Of a stretch of 64,000 bases of DNA, positions 15,691 through 23,298 are shown in pieces (position 1 is the stretch's first letter; each line of letters begins with the position of its first letter). The stretch covers positions 1 through 64,000 of the forward strand of contig LJCV01000245.1 of assembly GCA_001298575.1 (NCBI GenBank). The letters run 5' to 3'. The DNA comes from Actinobacteria bacterium OK074 (GTDB lineage Bacteria; Actinomycetota; Actinomycetes; Streptomycetales; Streptomycetaceae). The notes under the pieces were generated by a model. The model was not told the DNA's origin. It searched no databases and was given only the letters and a program-made list of their open reading frames with translations. The position numbers and the translations under genes were made by a program.

Positions 15691-17073
15691 TTACGCCGCC
15701 TGCAACTCGACCCGCGCCCCGAACTCCCGAACAACCGCCTCCTCCCGAAACGGCTCAAGCCGGGCCTGGAAGTCCTCCAAATACTCGGCCCCCCGATTCG
15801 ACCGCAACGTCCCCAGCAACTCCACCGCCTGCAACCCCGTATGGCACGCCTGCTCGACCTCGCGCAGCTGAACCTGCGCGCTGGCGAGCAGCACGAGCCC
15901 GATCGCCCGCCGCCGGGCGCGCGTGACGGGATGCGCGGCGAGGGACTCCGACGCGCACCGCGCCGCCGCCTCGGCCTGCCCGAGATCGCGGTGGCAGTGC
16001 GCCAACTCGTCGGCGAGATAAGCCTCGTCGAAGTGGGCGATCCACGCGGGGTCGTCGCCGGAGGAGCCGTCGGCCGCGTCGAGCGCGGAGACCGCCTTGC
16101 CGGACGCGGTCTGCGCGGCCCGGACGTCGCCCATGAGCGCGTGCCCGCGCGCCTCGGCCGCGTAGAACATGGACTCCGCGCGCGGGGTCACGCGTCCGCG
16201 CGCCCCCTCCTGGGCCGCGCGCGCCAACTGGGCGATCTCGCGCGGGTTTCCGAGCTGGGCGGCGAGGTGGCTCATGGACGCGGCGAGGACGTAACCGCCG
16301 TACGCGCGGTCTCCGGCGGCCTGGGCGAGGCGCAGTGCCTGGATGTAGTAGCGCTGGGCGAGGCCGGGTTGGCCGGTGTCGATGGCCATGTACCCGGCGA
16401 GTTCCGTCAACCGGGCGACGGCGGCGAACAGTTCGCGCCCGACGGCCTCGCGGTAGGAGCCGGCGAGCAGCCCGGAGACGACGGAGTTGAGGTAGTGGAC
16501 GACGACGGGGCGGACGTGTCCGCTGCCGTACTGGTGGTCGAGGTCGACGAGGGCCTGGGTCATCGCGCGGACGGCGGCGACGTCGGAGGGTCCCACCCGG
16601 GGCCCGGCGGTGCGCGCGACCTGCGAGTCGGGGGCGGAGATCAGCCAGTCGCGGCTCGGTTCGACGAGCGCGGAGGCGGCGACGGAGGACCCGGACAGGA
16701 AGTCCCGGCGGCCGACGTCGCTGCGCCAGAGTTCGCAGACCTGCTCGATGGCGCCGAGGACGGTCGGCGAGAACTGGAGTCCGACGCCGGAGGCGAGGTT
16801 CTTGCCGTTGGCCATGCCGATCTCGTCGATCGTGACCGTACGGCCGAGCTTGCGGCCGAGGGCCTCGGCGATGATCGCCGGGGCGCGGCCCCGCGGCTGC
16901 TGTCCGCGCAGCCAACGGGCCACGGACGTCTTGTCGTAGCGCAGATCCAGGCCGTGCTCCGCACCGCACATGTTGACCCGGCGGGCCAGTCCGGCGTTCG
17001 AACAGCCCGCTTCCTGAATGAGTGCCTGCAACCGCTCGTTCGGCTGCCGGGCGACGAGGGGCCTTGCGGCCAT
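15691..17073 (-). CDS. HTH/TPR regulator of the NsdA/NsdB type
   Basis: 460 aa from ATG 17073. The N-terminal helix-turn-helix region reads RLQALIQEAGCSNAGLARRVNMCG and DKTSVARWLRGQQPRGRAP. A long alpha-helical TPR-like part follows, with repeated segments such as GQPGLAQRYYIQALRLAQAAGD and GDVRAAQTASGKAVSALDAA. Proteins of this build in Streptomyces (NsdA, NsdB) repress development and antibiotic production, and I infer a similar regulatory role here. The orthology is not certain from sequence alone. It diverges from the primase-polymerase-like gene. Confidence 0.82.
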   Translation of the reverse strand: MAARPLVARQPNERLQALIQEAGCSNAGLARRVNMCGAEHGLDLRYDKTSVARWLRGQQPRGRAPAIIAEALGRKLGRTVTIDEIGMANGKNLASGVGLQFSPTVLGAIEQVCELWRSDVGRRDFLSGSSVAASALVEPSRDWLISAPDSQVARTAGPRVGPSDVAAVRAMTQALVDLDHQYGSGHVRPVVVHYLNSVVSGLLAGSYREAVGRELFAAVARLTELAGYMAIDTGQPGLAQRYYIQALRLAQAAGDRAYGGYVLAASMSHLAAQLGNPREIAQLARAAQEGARGRVTPRAESMFYAAEARGHALMGDVRAAQTASGKAVSALDAADGSSGDDPAWIAHFDEAYLADELAHCHRDLGQAEAAARCASESLAAHPVTRARRRAIGLVLLASAQVQLREVEQACHTGLQAVELLGTLRSNRGAEYLEDFQARLEPFREEAVVREFGARVELQAA

Positions 17074-17396
17074 GGTTCAACCCCCTGTGGCTACGGTGCC
17101 TGCCCACGCACCGAGTTGGTGTTCCGTCAACAACCGCACCAAGATCCGGCCTCAACCGCACCGAAAAGATCCGGCCTTGAAGATCGATGCCCCGCTGCGA
17201 TACGGACAATGCGAGACATGCCAGGATTGCCGGGGTAAAGGCGGTTGCTCTCCCCATCCGTGGCTACCCACCCCCGCTGCCGATCCGCTCGCGCGCCCCC
17301 GGCCATGCATCCGTGCGCCCCACCGGAAAAGGGGCCGCTCCTCCCCCGCGCATGTGGCATGCGTAACCCCCGGTGACGGCTAGAGTTGTCTTCATC
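17074..17396. other. 323-bp divergent promoter region
   Basis: This lies between the HTH/TPR regulator and the primase-polymerase-like gene. I see a -10-like TAGAGT at 17381-17386 for the plus-strand gene and no clear gene or hairpin elsewhere. Confidence 0.4.
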
Positions 17397-18050
17397 GTGG
17401 AAGAGACCATCGCGGGCCCTGATGCTGCCCAAATTCCCCAGCAGCGCGGCGAATCCCTCCTTGAAGCCGCCGTACGTTACGCCGAAGAACGCCATTGGGA
17501 CGTCTTTCCCGGCACCTGGCTGGAGGCCGTCGAGGGCACGCACCGCTGCTCCTGCGGACAGCCCGCGTGCGCCGCACCCGGTGCCCACCCCGTAGGGGAC
17601 GACTGGGCGACCCTGGCGACCGGCAGCGCGACCGTCGCCCGCCGGCTGTGGCAGAAGCAGCCGGACGCGTCGATCCTGCTGCCCACGGGACGCACGTTCG
17701 ACGCACTCGACGTCACCGAGACCGCCGGGTTCCTCGCGCTCGCACGCATGGAGCGCATGGAACTGACGCTCGGTCCGGTCACCCTGTCCCCCAACCGCCG
17801 CATGCAGTTCTTCGTCCTGCCGGGCGCGTCCGCGAAACTCCCGGACCTGGTACGGAAGTTGGGCTGGTCGCTCGGGAGCCTGGACCTCACGGCGCTGGGA
17901 GAGGGGTCGTACGTGGCGGCGCCACCCACGCGGTTCGGGTCGCGGGGCGCCGTGCAGTGGGCTTGCCGCCCGACGGCAGCGAATCGGTGGTTGCCGGATG
18001 CGGAGGAGCTGATCTCCGCTTTGGCTTACGCCTGCGGCAGGGATCGATAG
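17397..18050 (+). CDS. Stand-alone bifunctional primase/polymerase (Prim-Pol) N-domain-like protein
   Basis: 217 aa from GTG 17397 (VEETIAGPDAAQIPQQRGES). It contains the Prim-Pol-like start LLEAAVRYAEERHWDVFPGTWL, a Cys cluster HRCSCGQPACAAPGAHPVGDDW resembling the CxCxxxxCxxPGKHP signature, and VARRLWQKQPDASILLPTGRTFDALDV. In phage and plasmid proteins this domain starts DNA synthesis, but this short chromosomal version lacks a helicase. The DAL segment may keep only one of the metal-binding acids. A role in replication or repair is possible but unproven. TAGAGT ends 10 nt before the GTG, suggesting a leaderless mRNA. Confidence 0.75.
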   Translation: MEETIAGPDAAQIPQQRGESLLEAAVRYAEERHWDVFPGTWLEAVEGTHRCSCGQPACAAPGAHPVGDDWATLATGSATVARRLWQKQPDASILLPTGRTFDALDVTETAGFLALARMERMELTLGPVTLSPNRRMQFFVLPGASAKLPDLVRKLGWSLGSLDLTALGEGSYVAAPPTRFGSRGAVQWACRPTAANRWLPDAEELISALAYACGRDR

Positions 18051-18076
18051 GGTCCGTCGGCGACTGCGGGTCGTCT

Positions 18077-18138
18077 GTGGTTGCTCGCGCCCGCGCGGCG
18101 GAGCCGCATATCGGCACAGCCCCGCGCCCCTAACGGGG
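18077..18138. repeat. Dispersed intergenic element, type B (reverse orientation)
   Basis: GTGGTTGCTCGCGCCCGCGC, then GGCGGAGCCGCA and ACAGCCCCGCGCCCCTAACG: the reverse complement of the element at 15621-15675. It lies between the Prim-Pol gene and the ABC ATPase gene. Confidence 0.7.
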
Positions 18139-18160
18139 GCGCTGCCCCTAGGGTGCTTGT

Positions 18161-18970
18161 ATGAGCGACGGAGTATCAGCCGAAGCAGGGAAAACGGGTC
18201 CGGCCGCCGTCCGCATCCAAGGGCTCTGGAAGCGGTTCGGGGAGCAGGTCGCCGTCGCCGGGATTGATCTGGAGCTGCCTGCCGGGCGGTTCATCGGGCT
18301 CGTGGGGCCGAACGGGGCCGGGAAGACGACGACCCTGTCGATGGTGACCGGGCTGCTGCGGCCCGACCTCGGCCGGGTGGAGGTCGTGGGGCACGACGTG
18401 TGGGCGGACCCGGTCGCGGTGAAGGCCCGTATCGGGGTCCTCCCGGAGGGGCTGCGGTTGTTCGAGCGGCTCTCCGGGCGGGAACTCCTCGCGTACACGG
18501 GCCGGTTGCGCGGGCTGCCCGGCGCCGAGGTCGACAAGCGGGCCACCCAGCTGCTCGACATCCTCGACCTGGCCGGGGCCCAGCACAAACTCGTCGTCGA
18601 CTACTCGACCGGCATGCGCAAGAAGATCGGGCTGGCGGCGGCTCTCCTCCACAACCCCGAAGTCCTCTTCCTGGACGAGCCGTTCGAGGGCGTCGACCCC
18701 GTCTCCGCGCAGACCATCCGCGGTGTCCTGGAGCGGTACACGGCCTCGGGCGCCACGGTCGTCTTCTCCTCCCACGTCATGGAGCTGGTCGAGTCGCTGT
18801 GCGACTGGGTGGCCGTGATGGCGGCCGGGCGCATCCGCGCGCACGGCCCGCTCGCCGAAGTCCGCGGCGAGGCACCGACGTTGCAGCAGGCGTTCCTGGA
18901 ACTGGTCGGCGCGAACGGCCGCACCACCGCAACGGACCTGGACTGGCTGGGCGGCGGAGCGCCCCGATGA
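18161..18970 (+). CDS. ABC transporter ATP-binding protein
   Basis: 269 aa from ATG 18161. Walker A is GPNGAGKTT, the signature is the degenerate DYSTGMRKKIGLAAAL, Walker B is EVLFLDEPFEGVD and the switch His is in VFSSHVME. The build matches export-type ATPases (CcmA/NatA-like) that pair with separate permeases. The permease gene overlaps by 4 bp (ATGA). TAGGGT at 18149-18154 ends 6 nt before the ATG, so the transcript is probably leaderless. The substrate is unknown. Confidence 0.92.
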   Translation: MSDGVSAEAGKTGPAAVRIQGLWKRFGEQVAVAGIDLELPAGRFIGLVGPNGAGKTTTLSMVTGLLRPDLGRVEVVGHDVWADPVAVKARIGVLPEGLRLFERLSGRELLAYTGRLRGLPGAEVDKRATQLLDILDLAGAQHKLVVDYSTGMRKKIGLAAALLHNPEVLFLDEPFEGVDPVSAQTIRGVLERYTASGATVVFSSHVMELVESLCDWVAVMAAGRIRAHGPLAEVRGEAPTLQQAFLELVGANGRTTATDLDWLGGGAPR

Positions 18971-20583
18971 CCACAACCGCGCCGGCTCCTCCTCTTACCG
19001 GCCTCACTCCAATCGTCGTACGGCTCAAACTCGCCCTGTTGCGCAACGGGTTGCGGCAGTCGGGCGGGCGTCGGGCCGCGTTCATCGGCTCGGCGGTGCT
19101 GGTGGCGCTGCTGTCCGCGCTCCAGTTGATCGGGCTGATCGCGCTGCGCGGCAACGCGCACGCGGCGGCCGTCACCGTGCTGCTGACCGCCGTGCTGGCG
19201 CTCGGCTGGGCGGTGATGCCGCTGTTCTTCCAGGGCGGCGACGAGACCCTGGACCCGACCCGGCTGGTGATGCTGCCGTTGCGGCCACGGCCGTTGGTAC
19301 GGGCGCTGCTGGTGGCCTCGCTCCTGGGCATCGGCCCCGCGTTCACGCTGTGCCTGCTGCTGGGTTCGGTGATCTCCCTGGCGCACGGAACGGCCGCGTA
19401 CGTCACGGCGGTTGTGGCCGTCGTCCTCGCGCTGCTGACGTGCGTGGCGCTCGCGCGGACCGTGGCCGCGGCCAACGTCCGCCTGCTGACCAGCCGTCGG
19501 GGCCGCGACCTCGCCGTACTCAGCGGCCTGGTCATCGCGATCGGCGCACAGCTGGTCAACTTCGGTGTGCAGCGCCTGGGTTCGGCCGGACTCGGGCGCC
19601 TCGACCCGGTCGCGGACGTACTGCGCTGGGTGCCCCCGGCGTCGGCGATCGGCGCGGTGGACTCCGCGAGCGACGGTTCCTACGGCACTGCCGTCGCCCA
19701 ACTCGTCCTGTCCGCCGGGGCGTTGGTGGCCCTGCTGGTGGTGTGGTCGCGGACCCTGACCCGGCTGATGACGGCGCCGGACGCCTCCACGGTCGGGGCG
19801 GCCGAGACGTCGGGCTCCCGGGAGCGGACGGCGACCGGCCTGTCGCGCCTGCTGCCGGACGGCCGCGTCGGCACGGTCATGGAACGCAGCCTCCGCTACA
19901 TCTGGCGCGACCCCAAGACCAAGGCGTCGTGGGCGACTTCACTCGCGATCGGCCTGATCGTGCCGGTGTTCAACGCGATCCAGGGCACCGGCTCGGTCTA
20001 CATCTCCTGCTTCGCCGCCGGGATGCTCGGCATCCAGATGTACAACCAGTTCGGGCAGGACACGTCCGCGTTCTGGATGGTCGCCACGACGATCGCCTCC
20101 CCGCGCGACGCCTACGCCGAACTCTCCGGCCGCGCCCTGGCGTTGCTGCTCATCACCCTGCCGTACGCCACCCTCGTCACCACCCTGACGGCCGGCCTCC
20201 TGCACGACTGGCACACCCTCCCGGAGGCCCTGGGCATCTCCTTCGCCCTCCTCGGCGCCATGCTCGCCACCGGCGCCTGGTCCTCGGCCCACTTCCCCTA
20301 CACCATCCCCCAGGACAGCCGCCGCAACGCGGCCCCCGGCCAGTCCGGCCTGGTCACCGCCTCCATCTTCGGCGGCATGATCGCAGCGGCCCTCATCTCG
20401 TCCCCGGTCATCACAGCCACCATCTGGCTCAACGCCACGGCGGACGGCGACGGTTGGACCTGGACCATCCTGCCCATGGGCGCGTCCTACGGCACAGCGA
20501 TCACCTTGCTGGGCCTACACCTGGCGGCCCCGAGGACGGTCCGCCGCTTGCCGGAGATCCTGACGGCGGTCAGCAAGGAGTAG
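18967..20583 (+). CDS. ABC transporter permease (about 12 membrane segments)
   Basis: 538 aa from ATG 18967, overlapping the ATPase stop. Many hydrophobic segments are visible, for example AAFIGSAVLVALLSALQLIG, AAAVTVLLTAVLALGWAVMP, LITLPYATLVTTLTAGLL and GMIAAALISSPVITATIWL. A central cytoplasmic loop contains TVMERSLRYIWRDPKTKASW, common in ABC-2-type permeases of bacitracin or peptide exporters. It forms one transporter with the ATPase at 18161-18970. No dedicated regulator or substrate gene is adjacent. Confidence 0.85.
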   Translation: MTTTAPAPPLTGLTPIVVRLKLALLRNGLRQSGGRRAAFIGSAVLVALLSALQLIGLIALRGNAHAAAVTVLLTAVLALGWAVMPLFFQGGDETLDPTRLVMLPLRPRPLVRALLVASLLGIGPAFTLCLLLGSVISLAHGTAAYVTAVVAVVLALLTCVALARTVAAANVRLLTSRRGRDLAVLSGLVIAIGAQLVNFGVQRLGSAGLGRLDPVADVLRWVPPASAIGAVDSASDGSYGTAVAQLVLSAGALVALLVVWSRTLTRLMTAPDASTVGAAETSGSRERTATGLSRLLPDGRVGTVMERSLRYIWRDPKTKASWATSLAIGLIVPVFNAIQGTGSVYISCFAAGMLGIQMYNQFGQDTSAFWMVATTIASPRDAYAELSGRALALLLITLPYATLVTTLTAGLLHDWHTLPEALGISFALLGAMLATGAWSSAHFPYTIPQDSRRNAAPGQSGLVTASIFGGMIAAALISSPVITATIWLNATADGDGWTWTILPMGASYGTAITLLGLHLAAPRTVRRLPEILTAVSKE

Positions 20584-20609
20584 CGGGGGGACTTATTTAC
20601 GCAGGGGCG

Positions 20610-20724
20610 AGCCGAAAGCGGGCGCAGCCCCTGCTTTCCCCCTCCGGCCGCCTTTTTCCCCGGGCGCCCGCACGTTTTTAGGGGCGCGGGGAACTGCGCG
20701 ACCAGCCCCCACCGGCCCGCACCC
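20610..20724. repeat. Dispersed intergenic element, type A
   Basis: The 20680-20724 part (AGGGGCGCGGGGAACTGCGC, then GACCAGCCCCCA) matches 13634-13680, and AAAGCGGGCGCAGCCCCTGC at 20615-20634 matches the hairpin part of that copy. It lies between the converging permease and hydrolase genes and probably serves as a bidirectional transcription end. Confidence 0.7.
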
Positions 20725-20751
20725 GCAAACACACCCCCCACCCCCGAGCTA

Positions 20752-21669
20752 TTAGGCGCCCCCCAACCACCGGTCCACCACCGGCTCAACTACGGCCCTC
20801 CACCCCTCCGGCTGGTCATAGTGCAACAAATGCCCCGCATCAGCCACCTCCGCATACTCGCCGAGAGGCAAAACCCGCACCATCTCCTGCGCCTCCGCCC
20901 GCCCCAACTCCCCGTCCAGCCCGCGCAGCACCAACGTCGGGCACCGCACCTGCGCCAACTCCTCCCAGTGCGCGTCGTACACCCACGTCTCCCGGGACTT
21001 GAGCATGTGCTCCGGCTCGAACACGGGCCGCCACCCGTCGACGGACTCCCGCATCACCTCGGCGTACCACTCGCCCCGGGCGGGGTTGGGCCGCTCGCAC
21101 CAGGGATCGTCCGCCCCGAAGAACCGCCGCACGTCGGCGAGCGTGGCGAACGGCAGGGGCCAGGACTTGAACCAGCCCTCCCACTCCCGCTGCGAGGCGG
21201 CGCCGAGCGCGGAGGCCCGCATGTCACAGATGATCAGCCCCCGGACGAGGTCGGGCCGTTTGGCGGCGAGCTGCCAGGCCGTCAGGGCACCCATGGCGTG
21301 GCCGACGACGACGGCCGGGGCGAGGCCGAGCTGTTCGAGGGTGGCTTCGACGTCGGCGACGTACGCCTCCCGGGTGTAGGCGTCCTCCGCGGGCCGCTCG
21401 CTGCGGCCGTGGCCGCGCTGGTCGAGGGCGACGACCCGGTGCCGGGCGGCGAGCCAGCGCGCGGTGGACGTCCAGTGCGCGGCACGCCCCATGAGCCCGT
21501 GCAGCAACAGCACCCCGGGCCGGGCATCCACACCCGACCCCGCACCCCCCGTCACGCCATCCCCTGCAACACCATCCCCCGCAACGGCATCCCCTTTGGG
21601 AGGATCGCCGAACTCCCAGGCCGCGAGGCGTACCCCACCCGCTCCGGTCACGTCGATGCGCCGCACCAT
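20752..21669 (-). CDS. Alpha/beta hydrolase-fold protein lacking the nucleophile serine
   Basis: 305 aa from ATG 21669 (MVRRIDVTGAGGVRLAAWEF). The frame is also open to ATG 21780, which would add 37 Arg-rich residues; neither start has an ideal ribosome site. Fold motifs are the oxyanion region VLLLHGLMGRAAHW, ALDQRGHGRS, the nucleophile elbow VVVGHAMGALTAW, and the C-terminal ADAGHLLHYDQP with the catalytic-type His. The elbow reads GHAMG where active enzymes have GHSMG, so the usual Ser is Ala (codon GCC). The protein may be a non-hydrolytic binding protein or use another mechanism. A Gly/Ala-rich insert (about residues 23-45) is low complexity. Confidence 0.85.
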   Translation of the reverse strand: MVRRIDVTGAGGVRLAAWEFGDPPKGDAVAGDGVAGDGVTGGAGSGVDARPGVLLLHGLMGRAAHWTSTARWLAARHRVVALDQRGHGRSERPAEDAYTREAYVADVEATLEQLGLAPAVVVGHAMGALTAWQLAAKRPDLVRGLIICDMRASALGAASQREWEGWFKSWPLPFATLADVRRFFGADDPWCERPNPARGEWYAEVMRESVDGWRPVFEPEHMLKSRETWVYDAHWEELAQVRCPTLVLRGLDGELGRAEAQEMVRVLPLGEYAEVADAGHLLHYDQPEGWRAVVEPVVDRWLGGA

Positions 21670-21795
21670 CGTCCTGGCACCCCCCTGGCTCCGCTCGGAC
21701 CGCTCGCTCCCGCTTCGAGCCGGCCGGTCCACGCGCTCGTCGAAGTTCCGTAGCCCCCGCCCCCGCGGGCTCGTCATCATGGTCGCCAGCTGTCG

Positions 21796-21846
21796 CTACA
21801 GCACGCCATCCGTGGCAACCACCACCTCACGGTATCGAATGCCCAT
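21796..21846 (-). CDS. Possible 16-aa leader ORF upstream of the hydrolase
   Basis: ATG 21846 with GGGAG about 6 nt upstream encodes MGIRYREVVVATDGVL and stops at 21796, 15 nt before the distal hydrolase ATG at 21780. It could be a leader peptide or chance. Confidence 0.3.
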   Translation of the reverse strand: MGIRYREVVVATDGVL

Positions 21847-22016
21847 TCGAAACTCCCGTCCCGGACGGCAACACCCCTCATTCGAGTGACATGCCCCGGG
21901 GATTGGTCGCCGTCGCCGAGGGGAGACCTTGAACGGGAGGCGGACCGATCGGGGAAAACGGTCCGAAGGGGATGACCCTGGGAGCTCGGGGCTCCGGGTC
22001 AGCACAGGGGAGGACA

Positions 22017-22044
22017 GGCCCCGGCGCTCTTGGGCGCCGGGGCC
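22017..22044. terminator. Strong stem-loop downstream of dmdR1
   Basis: GGCCCCGGCGC and GCGCCGGGGCC are perfect 11-bp arms with loop TCTTGG. A second stem (GACCC/GGGTC outer, GGAGC/GCTCC inner) lies at 21974-22000. They are probably the transcript end of dmdR1, although no T-run follows. Confidence 0.55.
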
Positions 22045-22279
22045 CTCGACATGTCCACCGCGCATATGCCCGCCCCCTTCTCTTCAAGGGACAGACTTGC
22101 ACGCGACCCGCGAATGCGCTGCGATTCGGCGCAGTCAACCGGCCACAGAAGCGCCCCACACCTCCGCGCCACCCCACGCGAAGGAACGGGAAGCATAACG
22201 CGCACCGTCACGGTGCGTCAGCGATTCACTACAAAAAGACAGACCCCGACCTCAACACTCGACCTCAACCCCCGACGAC

Positions 22280-22972
22280 CTACCGCTTCGCGACAAACAC
22301 ATGCGAAGCCACATCCGCCTCCAGCTCCGCCGCCTCCCCGCCGCTGCCCACGAGGACCCCGCCCGCCGACTCCGTCACGCTCACCACGGAGCCGGGCTGC
22401 ACGCCCGCCCGTCGCAGCGTGTACATCAGCTGGGCGTCCGTCTGGATCGGCTCACCGATGCGGCGGACGACGACGGTCTTGCCGTCGGAGCCGGGGTCGA
22501 GGTCGGCCAGGGAGACCATGCCCTCGTCCAGGAACGGGTCCGCCCCGTCCTTCTCGCCCAGTTCCTCCAGGCCCGGGATCGGGTTGCCGTACGGCGACTC
22601 GGTGGGGTGGCGCAGCAGTTCGAGGACGCGGCGCTCGACCGCCTCGCTCATCACGTGCTCCCAGCGGCACGCCTCCGCGTGGACCTGCTCCCACTCCAGG
22701 CCGATCACGTCGACCAGCAGGCACTCGGCGAGGCGGTGCTTGCGCATCACGCGCGTGGCGAGGCGGCGGCCCTCGTCGGTCAGCTCCAGGTGGCGGTCCG
22801 CGGCGACGGCCACCAGGCCGTCGCGCTCCATGCGGGCCACCGTCTGGCTGACCGTCGGACCGCTCTGGTCGAGCCGTTCGGCGATCCGGGCGCGCATGGG
22901 GACGACGCCTTCCTCCTCCAGTTCGAGGATGGTGCGGAGATACATCTCCGTCGTGTCGATCAGTCCGGACAT
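22280..22972 (-). CDS. dmdR1: DtxR-family iron-dependent repressor DmdR1
   Basis: 230 aa from ATG 22972 (MSGLIDTTEMYLRTILELEE). The winged HTH is RIAERLDQSGPTVSQTVARMERDGLV. The metal ligands line up with DtxR: Met10, His/Glu in RKHRLAE, and the CRWEH group (Cys, Glu, His). An SH3-like domain ends the protein. With Fe(II) it binds iron boxes and represses siderophore and iron-uptake genes. Length and sequence match S. coelicolor DmdR1 closely as I recall it. A long open antisense frame overlaps it, as reported there for adm. I found no iron box in this window. Confidence 0.93.
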   Translation of the reverse strand: MSGLIDTTEMYLRTILELEEEGVVPMRARIAERLDQSGPTVSQTVARMERDGLVAVAADRHLELTDEGRRLATRVMRKHRLAECLLVDVIGLEWEQVHAEACRWEHVMSEAVERRVLELLRHPTESPYGNPIPGLEELGEKDGADPFLDEGMVSLADLDPGSDGKTVVVRRIGEPIQTDAQLMYTLRRAGVQPGSVVSVTESAGGVLVGSGGEAAELEADVASHVFVAKR

Positions 22973-23044
22973 ACGTGCCCCTTGATGAGATTGCCGGAGG
23001 CTCGGCGGCTCCGACGCGTGCGCTGGCCCTGGACCCAATTCTGA
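22301..23044 (+). other. Antisense ORF over dmdR1, candidate adm
   Basis: A 247-codon plus-strand frame (ATG 22301) covers almost all of dmdR1 in antiparallel. In S. coelicolor an antiparallel gene, adm, overlapping dmdR1 has been reported to affect siderophore and antibiotic production. High GC alone makes long antisense frames common, so its presence here is only weak support. Confidence 0.3.
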
Positions 23045-23153
23045 CGCATCGCACTGACAACCGTGCCGCGCCGTTGAAACCACAGGGTTACGGCCGGTGT
23101 CACCCGCACCGCCGCGGGCGCCGTCCCAACGCGTCCGTACATTTTTTCGATCG

Positions 23154-23197
23154 TATCGCAGTTATATCGCAACCGTATCGCAGACCTATCGGAATGG
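23154..23197. repeat. Four 11-bp direct repeats (TATCGCANNNN)
   Basis: TATCGCA starts at 23154, 23165 and 23176, with TATCGGA at 23187: exact 11-bp spacing, the layout of response-regulator sites. It is centred between the divergent starts of dmdR1 and the SIS gene. Confidence 0.65.
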
Positions 23198-23270
23198 TCG
23201 GGGAACAGCCGGGGAACGGCCAGGGAGCGCCCGTCCGCCGTACCGGACGCGGGAGCGGCATTGACAGTCA

Positions 23271-23286
23271 AGTGGTCCAGACCTCA
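23271..23286. promoter_or_regulatory. DasR-responsive-element-like site
   Basis: AGTGGTCCAGACCTCA matches the DasR consensus AGTGGTCTAGACCACT at 13 of 16 positions. It lies 12 bp before the SIS gene start and just after TTGACA. DasR represses amino-sugar genes until glucosamine-6-phosphate appears. Confidence 0.6.
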
Positions 23287-23298
23287 CCGTGATTCCCC

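Larger units (their letters stand above)
21781..22279. other. 499-bp gap with hairpins and a possible leader ORF
   Basis: This lies between dmdR1 and the hydrolase, both on the minus strand. It contains two strong stem-loops (21974-22000 and 22017-22044) and a 16-codon minus-strand ORF (21796-21846). I see no known riboswitch core and no longer gene. Confidence 0.5.
22973..23298. other. 326-bp divergent promoter region of dmdR1 and the SIS gene
   Basis: This holds four 11-bp direct repeats (23154-23193), a TTGACA at 23261-23266 and a DasR-type site (23271-23286). There is no gene on either strand apart from the end of the antisense frame. Confidence 0.6.

Noticed and set aside
13815..15926. 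703-codon plus-strand frame
   Set aside because: Antisense of the Pro/Gln-rich membrane protein; the Leu/Arg-rich composition comes from the repeats.
21900..22060. Possible riboswitch (c-di-AMP or cobalamin type)
   Set aside because: G-rich stems are present, but I could not find the conserved core of any class, and the downstream gene does not fit.
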